A DNA stretch of 64,000 nt from Larus michahellis (GCF_964199755.1 NC_133917.1:5709967-5773966), one strand, 5' to 3'; positions 12,905 through 26,900 are shown, numbered from the stretch's first letter. The notes: generated by a model from the letters alone, not told the origin. Made by a program: numbers and translations.

Positions 12905-15729
12905 AAATTTCTTTTTGAGCCCTCCGTCCTTCCCGTCAGCCTGTGTTCCCTCTCCTGCGCCCCCCCAAAACCCTCCGGGACTCCTGTCCCCAGCGACCCA
13001 GAGCCACCAGAGCCTTTCCCTGCGGATTTCCACCTCCATCCCAGTGCGGGGACTGGGCAGAGGGTTGCCAGGCTTCGGGATGCTTCCCTGCTCCTTCCAA
13101 ACCTACCGGTGTCGGGGAAATCTGACGGAACGCTGCGGGCGTCGGGCTGGATTCCGGCAGGGCCGGGATTGAGCGTGAGCTCGGAGCTGGCGTTGGGGCA
13201 GGGCTGGGCGTTAAGAGTGAGCCTGTGTTTGCCGGGACGATGCGGCGCTGCCGGGCAGAGACCTCCTGGCTCCCGGTGTCCTCCGTCCTTGTCCTCTCCG
13301 GAGTCGGGAGCGCGGGTGTTCGGCGTGCGGGTCCGTGTGTCGCGTGTGCTCGGTCCCAGCGGGCGCTCTCTCAGCTTTAAAGATTTCCGAGTCCTCTAAA
13401 GACCCCTTTCAAAGTCATTCTGTGGGTTCTTCCCTTCCATTTTCCTCCTCGTTACGCACGGAAGGGAATTTATGGATATTTCCTTCATTTCCCCCCTCTC
13501 CGGCGCCGGGGAAGCCGGGGTTGGTGACGATGAAGGGCTTGCCCCCCCCTCCCTGCTGCAGCTGGGTCTCGTGCTGGGCCACCCGCAGCCTTTCGGGGTG
13601 TGACGGCCGTTACCATCCCCCTCGGACCCTGTTTCGGTCCCTCCTGCTGCTCCCGGGAGGCAGCGGTGGCTCCTCTGCCTGTCCCCTCGCGGGTGTCCGG
13701 CGCGGGGGACGGGGAGGGGACGCTGGGGGGGTCTCGGGTGTCCCCTTGCCCGGACACAGATGTGCCAAACACGGGGAGCGAGCGCTCGGCAGAGCCGCTC
13801 CCGGGCGGCCCCATCATTGAGGCTCATTCCCCCAGTGTGGCGTGACCATCCCCTCGGCGGCCCCGGAGCCGGCCGGACCCTGGGGCCTCGGACACCCCCG
13901 GAGCCTTGGACACCCCGGTCCCTGGCGCTGTTTTTTTGGCTGTTTCAGACCTTTGCTGGGAGCGGAGAGTGACGTTCCCTGGGGAAAGGGCCCGGGATGG
14001 TTCCTCTCCCAGTTCCGTCTGCCCCGGCACCCTGAAGCCCCGAAACCTCATGGGTTTCTTGGTGCGAGACCACCCCAGGCACAGGGTGCCCCGATCCCCC
14101 CGCTTTGCCCCAGGCGGGAGCTTTCCGTGCCGTGGGAAGAGCCGGCGCGGGACAGGAGAGGCTCTTTAGGCTCGTTTGTGGGGTGGCTGGATAACGAAGA
14201 GCTGCTTTAATTTGTGTCTTCTCTGCACTGTTCACACCTACCTCTGGCAATAACCGGGCTGGGGGCGCAGACCAGCGCCGGCCCGGGCTGGCGGCGAGTG
14301 CGGCCGAGCGAGGGCAAGGAGCCGCCAGGCTCTGCCCGGATCCGCTGGCCACGGGCGAGCGACCCTCTGCCGTCACGGGGGGTGTCGAGGGGGAGCGCGG
14401 CCCTTGCCCCGCGCGCTCGGCGCGTCCCCGTGTAGCAGCCGCTCCATCTCCCCCCGAAGTTGTTTTTACTTTTAACTCCCCGCCTTCGTTCCCCTCCGCC
14501 GCGCTGAAACGTGGAACCCGCCGAGCGCGAAGCAGCGCGCGGCCGTGCCGTCCTTCGTCAGCGGCCGGGCCTTCGTCGGCAGGCGTTCTCGCCGGGGGCC
14601 CTTGCCATGGATGCCTTCGTACTCGGGCGGGGAGGGCGAGGTGAACGCATCCGCTCGGGGGGTGCCCGAGCGTCCCCGCGGCGAGCGCCATCGGCACCGT
14701 CCCCGTGCGAGGCAGGGTCTCTGCTCCGTCCTGCGGCATCCCCGGTGCCGAGCCCGGTGCCATCGGCGGTTCCGGCGTCTCCCTCCCCTCTGTAGGTGCT
14801 TCATCCTTCAACCACTGGTTCAAAGCACAAGCGCAGGGCAAGGAGGGCTCCGCTCCCGGGGGGGTGGGGGGGGGGCGGCTCCCGGCCGTTCGCCCCCCTC
14901 CCCGTCCCCACACGCTTGCCCCGTGGAGACCCGCCGCAAGTAGGGTAGGGTTTTGATGTGCAATTTAAAAATAGGAATAGGATGAAATCCGCACACACAC
15001 ACCCACACACACACACCCCCCCCGGGGGGCCGTCGCGGCGGCCTCGAGGTGCCGGGTGCCTCGGTGGGCAAACTGAGCCATGTCGTGCGTGTGTCCGTCC
15101 CCCCCAGGCCCCGAGCTTGCTGGTTTCTCGCCTTTCTCCTGAGAGCCCCAGAGCCCCCCGCCATCGGTCCCGGCCAGCGAAAGCGCTTGTCTCTGGGTAG
15201 AGGAAATCGGAGCGAGCAAAAAGATTAAAAAAAAAAAACAAAAAACAAAAAAACAAACCCACAAAAAACAAAACAAACACCCCCTTCGTGTCGTGCGAGG
15301 GCCACGCAAAGACCTTCAGCCCCCCCACCCCCCACCCCCAGCGCGGTTCTAGGGAGCCAGTACCAGGCGATACGTAGGAGAAAGAGGAAATCAGGCCGAG
15401 AAGCCATCGCCCCCCCCGCAACGCAGCCGCCATCCTGCCGGCTCCCCCCCGCCCCCCCGCCCCCCCCCGGCCTGAGCCTCCTGAGCGGTTACTTTTGTCT
15501 GCGATGTTCCATAGATGTATTTTCCGAAATCCTGCATCACCTTTTCGGGGAGGGAGTCGGGAGTGGGGGGGGTGGGGGGGGGTGGGGGGTGGGGAAAGGA
15601 ACTAAAAAAAGAAACTAAAGAAATAAAAAGGAAAAAGAAAAAAAAAAAAAAAAAAGAAAAGAAAAAAAGCATTCAGACTTGATCTATTTTATACGATGTA
15701 AGCTGCGGCCGAGTCCTGTTCTTCATATT

Positions 15730-16177
15730 GTGGCTTTGAATCAATTATGTTTATTAAAATGCTATTGCTTCTACGGCCTCTCGTCCCGTCTCCGCTGTCG
15801 GCTGCTGCGGGGGGGGGGGAGCGGGAGGGGGAACCGCGTTTGGTCTCACCCCGCGCAGCCGGGGGTGGGAGCCCCCGCTGCCGACCCCCCCTCCCCAGGG
15901 AGCGCTGGGTGCCCCGGTCCCCCATGGAGGGGGGGACACGGGGTAGCAAGGGGACCCCGCGTCCCCTCCCTGTGGGGCTGGGGGGGGGGGGGGGGAGCTG
16001 AGCCACAGAGACCCTTGGGGACGGCAGGTGGCCATGGCGGGCCTCGCGAGGAAGGGAGGAGGGTCCGGTTTGGGGCTCCCGCCGTCCTGCCGTCCTTCCA
16101 GCTCCGGCCGCGGTTGCCGGTGGCAGGGGGCGAGCGGGGCCGAGCTCCCCCCCCCCCCCCCAGCCCCCCAGGACGGT
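15730..16177 (-). other. SLC39A5: SLC39A5 3' UTR (inferred)
   Basis: Stretch between the SLC39A5 stop and the minus-strand AATAAA at 15750-15755. It is G/C-run rich with no further coding similarity. Confidence 0.5.
15750..15758. terminator. Overlapping bidirectional poly(A) signals between ANKRD52 and SLC39A5
   Basis: TTTATTAAA contains ATTAAA on the plus strand (15753-15758) and AATAAA on the minus strand (complement of 15750-15755). It sits in the first AT-rich island after the SLC39A5 stop, seen from the minus strand, and at the far end of the ANKRD52 tail. Use by both convergent genes is inferred. Confidence 0.5.
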
Positions 16178-19100
16178 TCAGGGCTGCAGCCAGGCGCGGA
16201 GGTGCCCCTCGGCCAGGGCGATGGCCAGCATGATGCCGCTGCCCAGCAGGAACCCCGCGTTCTGCAGGAGGAAGCGGCTCCAGGTGGCCTCTCCGGGGCC
16301 CTGGGCGCCCCGCAGCACCTCGGGGAGCTGGGGCAGAGCAGGGCGGGGGGGGAGGGGGGGGGATTGGGGGGCTCAGTGGGGCCGGGGGGAGACCCAGCCC
16401 CACCGTCCCCCCACCCCGGCCACCCCCTTACCATGTCGGCCAAGGCCACGTAGAGGAAGAGGCCGGCGGTGACGGTGAGGATCCAGGGGGTGAGGTGGGC
16501 CGCGCTCTGCCCCACGGCCGCCCCCGCCGCCGCCCCCAGGCCCGAGAGCAAGGCCGAGAGCAGGTTGAGGAGCAGGATGGCGCGGGGGGCCGTGCCCGCC
16601 CGCAGCAGCACCGCCAGGTCGCCTGCGGCGAGAGGAGGGTGGGGTGGTGGCGGCGCCGCGGGGGTGCCACGGTTGGGGCAGGGAGTTGGGGTGGGGGGGG
16701 GACAGTCACCTACCCAGCTCGTGGGGCAGCTCGTGGCAGAGCACGGCCAGCGCGGTGCTGAGGCCGCTGGGGAGGCTGTGGGAGAAGGCGGCGCCTGCGG
16801 GAAGAGGGTCCTTCGCCCCCCGGACCTGCACCCACCCTGTGCCCCGCTGCACCCCTTGTCCCCTTGTCCCCCTGTCCCTGCGCCCCATTGCATCGTGTGC
16901 TCCCTGCGCCCCCCCTTGTCACCCTGTCCCCGTGCCCCGATGCACCCCTGTCCCTCTGCACCCCTTGTCCCCTTGTCCCCCTGTCCCTGTGTCCTGTTGC
17001 ATCGCGTACCCCCTGTGCACCCCCATCCCTGTGGCCCCCTTGTCCCCCTGACCCCGTACCCCGATGCACCCCTGTCCCTCTGCACCCCTTGTCCCCTTGT
17101 CCCCTTGTCACCCTGTCCCTGTCCCCCTGCACCCCTTGTCCCCCTGTGCCCTGAGGCTCCGAGTACCCCATCCCTGTGCACCACCCCCTGTCCCCGTGCA
17201 CCCCTTGTCCCCCATCCCCTGGTCGCTCTGTCCCGATGAGCCGTGCACCCCTTGTCCCCTTGTCCCCTTGTCCCCCTGTCCCTGTGTCCTGTTGCACCGT
17301 GTACCCCCTGTGCACCCCTTGTCCCCCCGTCCCCGTGCCCTGATGCACCCCTTGTCCCCCGTCCCCCTGTGCCCTGATGCACCGTGTACCCCCCATCCCT
17401 GTGCCCCCCCATCCCTGTGCCCCCCTTGTCACCCTGCCCCTGTGCCCCAATGCACCCCTGTCCCTCTGCACCCCCTGTCCCTCCATGCCCTGATGCGCCG
17501 TGTACCCCCATCCCTGTGCCCCCCATCTCTCTGCACCCCTTGTCCCCTTGTCCCCCTGCCCCTGTGCCCCAATGCACCCCTGTCCCCCTGCACCCCTTGT
17601 CCCCCTGTGCCCTGATGCACCGTGTACCCCCCCCATCCCTGTGCACCCCCCCGTCCCCGTCCCCGTGCACCCCTTGTCCCCCCATCTCCGCCTCCCCCTG
17701 CCCCTCACCAATGGCCAGCCCGTCCGTCAGGTTGTGGACCCCGTCCCCCAGCACCACCATCCAGACGATGTCAGCGGCCCCGGGGCTGGGGGGGAGCGCG
17801 GGGCCGTGGGAGTGTCCGTGGGGGTGTCCGTGGGGGTGTCCGTGGGGGTGTCTGTGGGGCTTGAGCTCCAGCTCTGGATCCGGTGCCGTCAGGTGTCGCA
17901 GCTCGGCCCCTGCGGTGGCAGAGAGGCCGGTGGGTGCCGGGGCCGGGGGCCGCGGGCGCTGCGGGGCGCGGGGGGGCTCTTACCTCCTGGCGGCGGTGCC
18001 AGGACCCCCGCGGCCACGTCAGGGGGCTCTCCGGGGGAGCGTCCCTGGGGAAAGCAGAGGCGCCAGGTGTGAAGCTGGAGCCGGTGGCAGCCCCGTGCCC
18101 TCCCCAGCACCCCCCGGCTCTCACCGCGGCCTCCCGGCTCCGCCGCAGCGTCCCCAGCAGCAGCTCCAGCAGGAAGAGCAGGTAGATGCCCCCCAGCACC
18201 GCCAGCCCCTGCAGCACCGCGGCCCCCGGCTCCGACGCCGTCTCCTGGTGCTTCCCCTGGGCCTGGACACGGGTGACCCGGTGGCTCGGGGGACCCGGAC
18301 ACCCCGGTGTCCCCCCCCTCCCCGGTGCTTCGTGCCACCGCCAGCCCCTTGGGGTGGGGGTACCTACGTGGGGCCAGAGGTGGAGCAGGGCGTCCCCGCA
18401 GAGCGTCCCCACGGCCAGCGCCACCAGGAAGGCCAGCAGCGAGCGGAAGAAGGTGCGGCTCAGCAGCGGGACGAGGACGACGGCCAGGGCGGAGGGCAGG
18501 CTGAGGAAGGTGACGGCCAGCAGCCCCCAGCCCAGCGCTGTGTGTATGGGGGGGGGGGGTGCGGGTGAGATGGGCACGGCCGGGGCAGGCCCCAGGGATG
18601 GGGATGGGAATCCTGGGGGGATGCAGGGATGGGGACCCCGGGGGGGTGATGGAGGGATGCGGGAGGGGGGCGCTCGGAGACGCAGGGATGGGGTGGCGGG
18701 GACCGGGGACACGGGGACCAGACGCTGGAGGGATACGGGGATGGCGGTGAGGGGACGGGGACCGGGAGAGCTGATGCTGGAGGAGCCGGGGATGGGGCTG
18801 CGGGGACAGGGGACAGATGATGGGAGACCAGGGCCTTAGGGCGCAGGGAGAGTGGCCACGGGACCAGACGATGGGGTAGCCAGGGATGGGGCTGCAGGGA
18901 CAGGGGACGTGGGGACAGGCCACGGGGGTACCTGGGGCCGGGGATTCAGCCATGTGAGAGCCGGGGACCGGCTGCTGGGGGACCTGGGGCCGGGGCAACA
19001 GGGACATGGGGGACCCAGGGACGGACGACCTGGGGGCCGACGAGGAGCCCGGGGTTGGGGTTACCTGGCCACAGGGCCCCCCCCGGGGGAGGCAGCGTCA

Positions 19101-19990
19101 CCTCATCGCTGTGCTGGATGCAGACGCGGCTGTCGATCTGGTAGAGCAGGGCCGGGCAGAGGAGGGTGAACTGCTCCGGCGTCAGCTGCGCCACCGAGTC
19201 CAGCCCAAAATTCACCAGCAGTTGGGTGACGTTGAGGCACTGCAAGGTGGGGGGGGGGGGGGGGGGCGACAGTGAGCGGAGTCGGGGGGGACGACAGGGT
19301 TCCCCCGGGTCCCCAGAGGGTCCCAGGGTGTCCCGCCATTCCCCACCACCACCACCACCGCCATCCCCGCTCACGTCGTGGTGCGGGTGGTCGGCGCTGG
19401 AGTGCTCCAAGCCCAGCACCCTCCCCAGGAGGCTCAGGTCCCGCCGGGGGGGTGGGGGGGCCCCATGGCTCCCGGGGGTGACGCCGACGCCGGGGGGCTT
19501 CGTCCAGCTTTTCGTCTGGGAGGGCCGGGGGCTGCGGGAGGCGAGCGCGCATGAGCCCCCCCCCCCCACCGCCCCCCCTGCCCTCCGCGTGGCACCCGGG
19601 GGTGGGGGGTGTTTGGGCATGGAGGGTGGCCGGCTACCTGGTGGGCGTCGGGGGGGTGGGCGCAGGGTCCCCGCCGTGCTCCCAGAGGGGGTGTCGGTGC
19701 CGGTGTTTCTCCTCCTGCACCTCCAGCAGGTCGAGGTGGCTGACGTGGCCGTGGCCCAGCTCCTCGTGCTGGATCTGCACCACCTGCACCCGGCCCAGCC
19801 CCAGGCTGCCCAGCAGCCGCGCCAGCCCCTCGAAGGGCAGCGTCCCGTTGGCCCCGTACTGCCCGAAGAGCTGCCGCAGGTAGTAACCGTGTTCCTGCGC
19901 CGCGTCCTCCGGCAACGCCAGCCCCGCCGGATCCCCGCACCCCAGCGACAGCAACCCCAGGACCCCCAGGAGGAGCCCGTGGGGAGCCAT
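16178..19990 (-). CDS. SLC39A5: SLC39A5 / ZIP5 zinc transporter, 10 coding exons
   Basis: Minus-strand coding exons, 5' to 3': 19638-19990, 19375-19531, 19065-19239, 18368-18537, 18125-18262, 17984-18044, 17709-17909, 16714-16794, 16432-16622, 16178-16327. Phases join exactly into 558 residues (human 540). The start is the ATG at 19990, which opens a signal peptide ([19 protein letters not shown]). A His-rich ectodomain follows, with a typical LIV-1 family block ([20 protein letters not shown]), then transmembrane helices from exon 4 onward. A His-rich cytosolic loop has repeated HGHP, then the metal-site helices carry [10 protein letters not shown] and HELPHELGD, the signature of LIV-1 ZIPs. 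Family role: zinc import across the basolateral membrane of gut and pancreas cells. It is convergent with ANKRD52 and co-oriented with NABP2, as in human. ZIP4 is the nearest alternative; synteny favours ZIP5. Confidence 0.95.
16830..17700. repeat. C-rich minisatellite in SLC39A5 intron 7
   Basis: Nearly the whole 914-bp intron between exons 7 and 8 consists of variants of short units such as CCCCTTGTCCCCCTG and GCCCCGATGCACC, organised in higher-order blocks of some 60-120 bases. The plus strand is strongly C-rich, so the pre-mRNA is G-rich. Long Gly- or Pro-rich open frames on both strands here are artefacts of the repeat. Confidence 0.9.
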
Positions 19991-21120
19991 GGGGCCGGAG
20001 TCCTGCTGGCGGCGGCGCTGGCGGGAGGGAGAAGGGCGCTGGCGGGAGGGCGCCGGGGGCTGCGGTGTCCCCAGAGACACCCCCCCCCCCAGCCCAAAAC
20101 CGCCAGGGTTTCCCCCCTGGGGTACGCGCCCTCCTGCCACCCGTCCGTCCGTCCGCGGGGACGGCTGGAAAGCAACAGGCGGCATCAGGGTCACGGCACG
20201 GGGACACGTGTCCCTACACCGGGGCTCAGGGACACCCACCTGGGGATGGGGGGGGCGCCGAGCAGGGCCCGATGCTGTCCCCTGTGCTCCCCCCCCCAGG
20301 GCCAGGCTGCCCAGGGTGGATGATGGGGGGGGGGGACACACGACAACACAGGGGGTGACACTTGTCCTTGAGGGGAGGTTTTGCAACGGGGGCAGCTTTT
20401 GTGTCGCAGTTAATGTTTCACCACGTGGGACGATAGCGCCAGTGTCCCCCCCACCCCGTCTGGGTGCTCGCACCCCGACCCCACCCGTGTTTCCCCCCCC
20501 CCCAGCCCGGCCCCAGCTCCCACCCCACCGCCGGGGACACGGGGGCACAGCCCCGCGCGGCCATGGGGGACCCCCCCCAAACCACAGGCGGGACGTCCGT
20601 GGGGCCCGTCCCCCCCCCACCTCCAGCTCCACGTAGGACTGGGAAAAATCCCGTGACTCCGGGAGCTGGCGCGCCGTTGTCCCTCCCCAGCACACGGTCC
20701 CACGGGGGCCCCCCCCTCTTCAGCATAGCCGACCCCCCCCCCCCGCCATCCCACCGGGGTGGGTCTCGTGGTCCCCGCCATCACCCGGTTGTGGGCTGCA
20801 TCCCACCGGGGGCCGTGTGGCATCTCCCACCCCCCCCCCCGCCAAACCCCGACCCCCCCCCGTGACCCCCCCCCACCCACCAGGGGCTCACCGGGGGCTG
20901 CGCGGTGCCGGTGGCGGGGGCCGGGGCGCTGACCGACCCCCCTCCCCGTCCCGCGGCCGCGCCGTCTGCTGCGCCCGAACCGGGGGGGGCCAAGGGTCAC
21001 CCAGGCGCTGCTCCCAGCCAGCCCCGGTGCCGGGAGGGGCCGTGGGGAGGGCCCTATGGGGCACGGGGGGTCCGGACACCCCCCCACCGTGGGGCTGGGG
21101 TGCAGGCAGGGCGCAGGCAG
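19991..21120. other. SLC39A5 upstream / NABP2 downstream intergenic stretch
   Basis: GC-rich sequence with many C and G runs between the SLC39A5 start codon and the NABP2 poly(A) signal. It should hold the SLC39A5 promoter and any non-coding first exon, but I cannot place a TATA box or a convincing splice donor. No coding exon is recognisable. Confidence 0.4.
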
Positions 21121-21124
21121 GGCA

Positions 21125-21389
21125 CAGGCAGGAGGATCAACCTTTATTAACACCCCCCCGACAGCTCCGGCCTCGGCGCGGGCGAGGGCAGGCGGGGGCT
21201 GGATGTGGGGGGCACAGAGGTCGGGGGGCTGTGGCCCCCCAGCCCCGTCCTGACCGGGACCCCCGAGCCCGGCTGGCCCAGAGGCACGTGAGCGGGGGGC
21301 AGCGGGGCCCAGGCGGCCCCCTCCTCGCCCCGGGGGGCTGCTCGGGGCCGGGGACCCCCCCCAGACCGCAGCGGGGGGGTCCCGGGCCG
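21125..21389 (-). other. NABP2: NABP2 3' UTR with poly(A) signal
   Basis: The minus strand carries AATAAA (complement of 21143-21148) about 245 bases after the NABP2 stop codon. This gives a short UTR made of GC-rich sequence. Confidence 0.7.
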
Positions 21390-22931
<1,542 letters not shown>

Positions 22932-22959
22932 TCACCCCCGGCCCCCACCGGGACAGCGG

Positions 22960-23420
22960 GGAGGGGGTGGGGGTGGTGACACACACACCGGGGGACACAC
23001 ACACACCAGGGTGGGGGATGACACCGGGAGGGGGACAGGACACCGGGAGGGCGGGCACACCGGGGGATGGAGACACACCGGGGAGGGGGTCACCGAGGGG
23101 GACGACACACACCGGAGGGGAACACCGCGGGGGGGGGGGGGACGACAGGACACCGGGAGGGTGGGCACACTGGGGGGGGTCAGCGAGGGGGGACAATACA
23201 CACCGGGGGAAGAGGAACCCGCAGAGGGCCACCGGCGGGGTGGGAGGGGGGCGGGCCCACCGAGGACGGGGGAACACACCGGGGACGGGGACACACCGGC
23301 CACGGCACACCCGGGACGGGCCCACGGGGATGGGGATGCAACCGGCCGCAGGGGCAGCACCGCCGGGGATGGGGACAACGGGGGGCGGGACCGCGGGGAC
23401 GGGGCTACCGGGGCCACCGG
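22960..23420. repeat. GGGGACACACCGG-type minisatellite in NABP2 intron 1
   Basis: Imperfect units such as ACACCGGGGGACACACAC and GGGACGGGGACACACCGG fill most of the intron between the non-coding first exon and the ATG exon. G-rich on the plus strand, opposite to NABP2 transcription. Confidence 0.85.
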
Positions 23421-23439
23421 ACCGGCACGGGGCCCGATC

Positions 23440-23900
23440 GGTGCCCTGCCCTCCCGCCCCGCCACCAGGGGGCGCTCGCACCCCCCCCCCCCGCGCGCCG
23501 CCCTACCGGAGCGCCGCCGCCGCCGCCGGCACTCCCGGAAGTCGCCGGTCGCCCCCCACCCTGCAGCCAATCAGCGCGCGGGGGGCGGAAGACGTCCCTC
23601 GCCGCCGGCTAATGGCAGCGCAGAGGGGGAGGGTCTAAGGGGCGTGACAGGTCCTAAGCCCCGCCCCTCGGCCCCGCCCCGCGCGGGTCCTAGAGGCCGC
23701 CCGCCGGCCACCAGCGAGTTCCGCCTCCCCGCCGCCTCTCGCTGGCCAGAGCGTCGCTTCCGGAGGGGCGGGAGCTTCCGGCGGGGCGGGGGTTGCGTAG
23801 CAGCGCGGCGGGGCCGGGTGGGGGGAGGCGGTGGAGGCCGCGGCCGCCTCTCAGCGTCCCGGAGCCGGCCCGGTCCCGGGCGGCGGGCGGTACGTGGGGC
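23440..23900. promoter_or_regulatory. Divergent CpG-rich promoter of NABP2 and RNF41
   Basis: The two genes point away from each other. A NABP2 first-exon donor (minus strand, exon ending at 23507) and an RNF41 first-exon donor (exon ending at 23889, GTACGT) bracket under 400 bases of CpG-dense sequence with GC boxes (CCCCGCCCC types) near 23655-23690 and CCAAT-type motifs (complement, ATTGG reading CCAAT) near 23567-23572. No TATA box is seen. The same head-to-head arrangement exists in human. Confidence 0.7.
23790..23889 (+). other. RNF41: RNF41 non-coding first exon (5' limit uncertain)
   Basis: GC-rich segment ending in a good donor (GCG|GTACGTGG) inside the divergent promoter region; the position suits the RNF41 5' UTR. 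The 5' border is a guess. Confidence 0.5.
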
Positions 23901-26900
23901 CGGGGTGGTTCGGGGGCGGGTGGGGGCGAAGGAGCGCCGGGGCTCGACGGGCGGAGGGCAGGATGGTGCCCGGGGTCGGGGGAGGCCCCGGGGCGGCCTT
24001 AGGGGGTCCCGAGGTGGGTGATGCGGCCCCGTGAGGGGCTTGCTGGGGGGGCGCGCTCCGTGGTTCCCCCCCCTCAGGTTCTCGGGAAGGGCCTTGAGGG
24101 CCGCTGCGGGCCGGGGCTCGGGGAAACGGGGCCGGACTGGTCGGAGCCCGGTGCTCCGGGGGTGCGGGGGTGGAGGCCGGGCCCGGCCGGGGCAGGGCCG
24201 CGGAGGTGGGGAGGGGAGCTGCCGGGGCCGGGGGAGCACGGCTTTGGGGGCCGACATGAAACCCCCCCCACCCCGAGGCCGTGGGGGAAGCGATGGGGAG
24301 GAACAGGCTCGGGCGGGGGGGACACGGCCGGGTACGGCCCCGGCGCTGCGGGGTCTTTGTGCCGGCGGAGCCTGGCTGAGCGGCGGCCTAGGGGAGAATC
24401 GCTTGGCTTCGGCCTCCGGTAAGGTGTCCGGTGTGTCCCTCCCACCCGCGTGTTGTGTCCCCCCCCACCGTGTCCCGAGTGGGCTCCGAGGCGCTGGCAG
24501 CGCTCGCCCTGCCTGCTGCTAAACTGTGGCCAAAAAGGTGGAGTGAAAAGCCACCCCGCCGCGGCCTGCGAAGGGGCTGGTTCCACCTGATGATGCAGCG
24601 CGGTGAATCCGCCTGGACTTCACCCGCGACTCTTCTTCTGGCAGCTTTTAAAGCAAAGGCTTTAACTGGGCTGAAAGTTGCTCCGACGACAGGTTATTCG
24701 CCGCCTCTGGGCGCTGCCGGGGTGCGGTGAGGAGTCGGGGTGCGGGGAAACCCCCCCCACCCTGCACCGCCGCAGCCAGGGAAGGAGAGTGCCCGGCACA
24801 AAGGAATGTGGGGAACACGCAACTTCCCCGTTCCTGACCTTCAGAGCGCATCGCCCGGCTGCCGGGGAGGGGAGGAAGCAGAGGGAAGTCGGTAATTAAA
24901 TGGGATAAGGCTTTATTTACGGCGAGGTTTCACAAAGACGCCGTGTGCTGCTGCGCGTCTGGCTGCGAGCACCGGAGCTCGGCGGCAGCTCGCTTTCAGG
25001 AAGGGCCTTAGTCTTTATTAATACAGTTTTAAGTGATAAATGTAGAAAGTCTCCAAAAACGCAACAGTGTCAGATAAACTTTTTTTGGTTATAACAACAA
25101 AGCTGCTTGTGGCGGCTTCGGGGGCCGGGGTGTCATCGCGCCCAGTTCAGGGTGGCGGTGACATCCAGGGTGTTTGTGAGCTGGTTTTATCCTTGTTGCC
25201 GAGACCAGCAGATAAAACCAAAGCGTTTTTTTTTTGCGATTCAGGCTTCCCTGCTGTCAATTTTTGCAACGCTAGAGCGAGCAGAGGAGTTGCGAGAAAA
25301 ACTTGGATTTGTGTCAGAAGATCTTAAGGTGGCATTTGGGGAAACTATTTTTAGCAGGATTGCGTAACTTTAAAAGCTGAGACTTTACCTACTGGGCAAA
25401 TGTTTCTTTCCTTGCGATCCTGCTGGGAACACCTCTCATCCTGGGTGGGGGGGGGGGGGCGGGTTTGAGGCGAGCGAAGTTCTGGGCGAGGGCCAGAATT
25501 TCCGAAGCAAAGTGCCGCGGGGAGGCAACCGATGTCTCGATGAGGGGTTCGGTCGTGTTCAGCCTGTCGGGGGAGGCTGGGACACGTAAGGGCTCTCCCA
25601 GACTGGCTGGGGGCTCCAGAGAGACCCTTATTCTTCCCATTTAAATTAAAAAAAAAAAAAACCAAAACAAAAAAACCCACCAAAATCCAAAAGGCAAGGC
25701 AGAATAACTTTTTATGCGGTTGGAAAGCAACATAAGGAGCGGTCTGAGGTGCGGTGGTGGTTCTCTGTTATTGGGACCGGTTTGGGACCCTTGTCCCCAG
25801 GGGAGTGTGTATCGGCATCGGAGGCGCACAGGGCCCGCGTTGCAGGCACTCGGTGGTTTCTGCACAGTTCATTTGGCTTTTTAGGAGCGTTGCAAAGGCT
25901 CTTTGGGAAATGTAGAGTTCTCTTGAGTGGGGCTGAAGGCCTGGGATTGTGTGTGGAGGCCGAGAGGCGTCTTCATCTGGGCCCTGAGAGGGGGTGGAGG
26001 GCTGGGCACAACCTTCCACCTCGGTTTTTACCATGCTCACCTTTCCTTCCTGTTTTTTTTTTGTTGTTTTTTTTTTTTTTCTCCCCTGTGACTAGATCTG
26101 TCCTGTCTGACCTTATGACTCCTGCATGGCAGCGGCCCCTGGCCCTCGAAGAACGACATTTTAAACTGTAGAAGAGGAAGGGGAAAAGATGGGCCATTGG
26201 GAGCGTCTCCCTGAAAAGAGTAAACCCAGCCCAGCCCTGCCTCTTTGCTACTTAGGGAGGAATTCTGCCGCGGAAGGTAAATCAAATACCTCTCAGAACT
26301 TTCTCCGTCTGTGCACGGGGGATGAGTTTTAAGTCCTTCCTCCACACACGTGGAGCCTCCGACACGTGAGCGGTTAGCGTTACATTAGCAGTTTTATGGG
26401 GTGTTGCTTTATATGCGCTCTCAGCGCTTTCAGTTGGCTCCTGCCGCTAACTTTGAAGTCGTATTTATCTGAAAACTTTGGTTTTGCTCTGCTAACAAGA
26501 AAGATCTCCGTATGTCTTGACAGTCCCCGCCGTCGCAGCTGACAGTGCTGTTTTCCCAGCTCCTAGCTGCCTGATCTCTCCCCCGGCAGATTTTCCCAGA
26601 TCACGGTTTAGAGATCGCAGCCTGCTGTTCACGGGTCTGTGCAGGTTCACAGCGAAGGACGCCGCTCTTGTTCTAAAGCCGTTAGAGAACCTTCATTGTA
26701 AATTAATGTCTACAGGGAAATAGCAAGATCTTCCTTAAATTTCAGAGGTTTAAAATAAGTCCTGCCAAACTGGCTTAAAAACTGCCCCTGCCTGATTTCT
26801 GTATCTCTTCTTTCACTTGGTGCTCTAGAAGGGCAGACACTGGAATTCCCAGAGCGCTCTTGAAAGAGCGAGGTTCCCTGTGACTTGTAGGGAAAGCGCT

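Larger units (their letters stand above)
5644..15775 (+). other. ANKRD52: ANKRD52 3' UTR / downstream region (extent inferred)
   Basis: No coding exon is recognisable in these 10 kb. The sequence is a mosaic of T, A, G and C homopolymers with short AT-rich islands, for example around 5660-5705, 8930-8970, 9140-9200, 11280-11350 and 15670-15770. Poly(A) signals in the sense direction include AATAAA at 8051, several near 8950, 11583-11588, and ATTAAA at 15753-15758. The human ANKRD52 3' UTR is several kb long and reaches the tail of SLC39A5, so a long UTR here is plausible. Ending at about 11.6 kb or about 15.8 kb cannot be decided from sequence. All open frames inside are low-complexity products of the homopolymers. 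Confidence 0.55.

Noticed and set aside
15754-17760. 668-codon minus-strand open frame, Gly-rich
   Set aside because: It reads through the SLC39A5 intron minisatellite and real exons out of phase; a product of the repeat.
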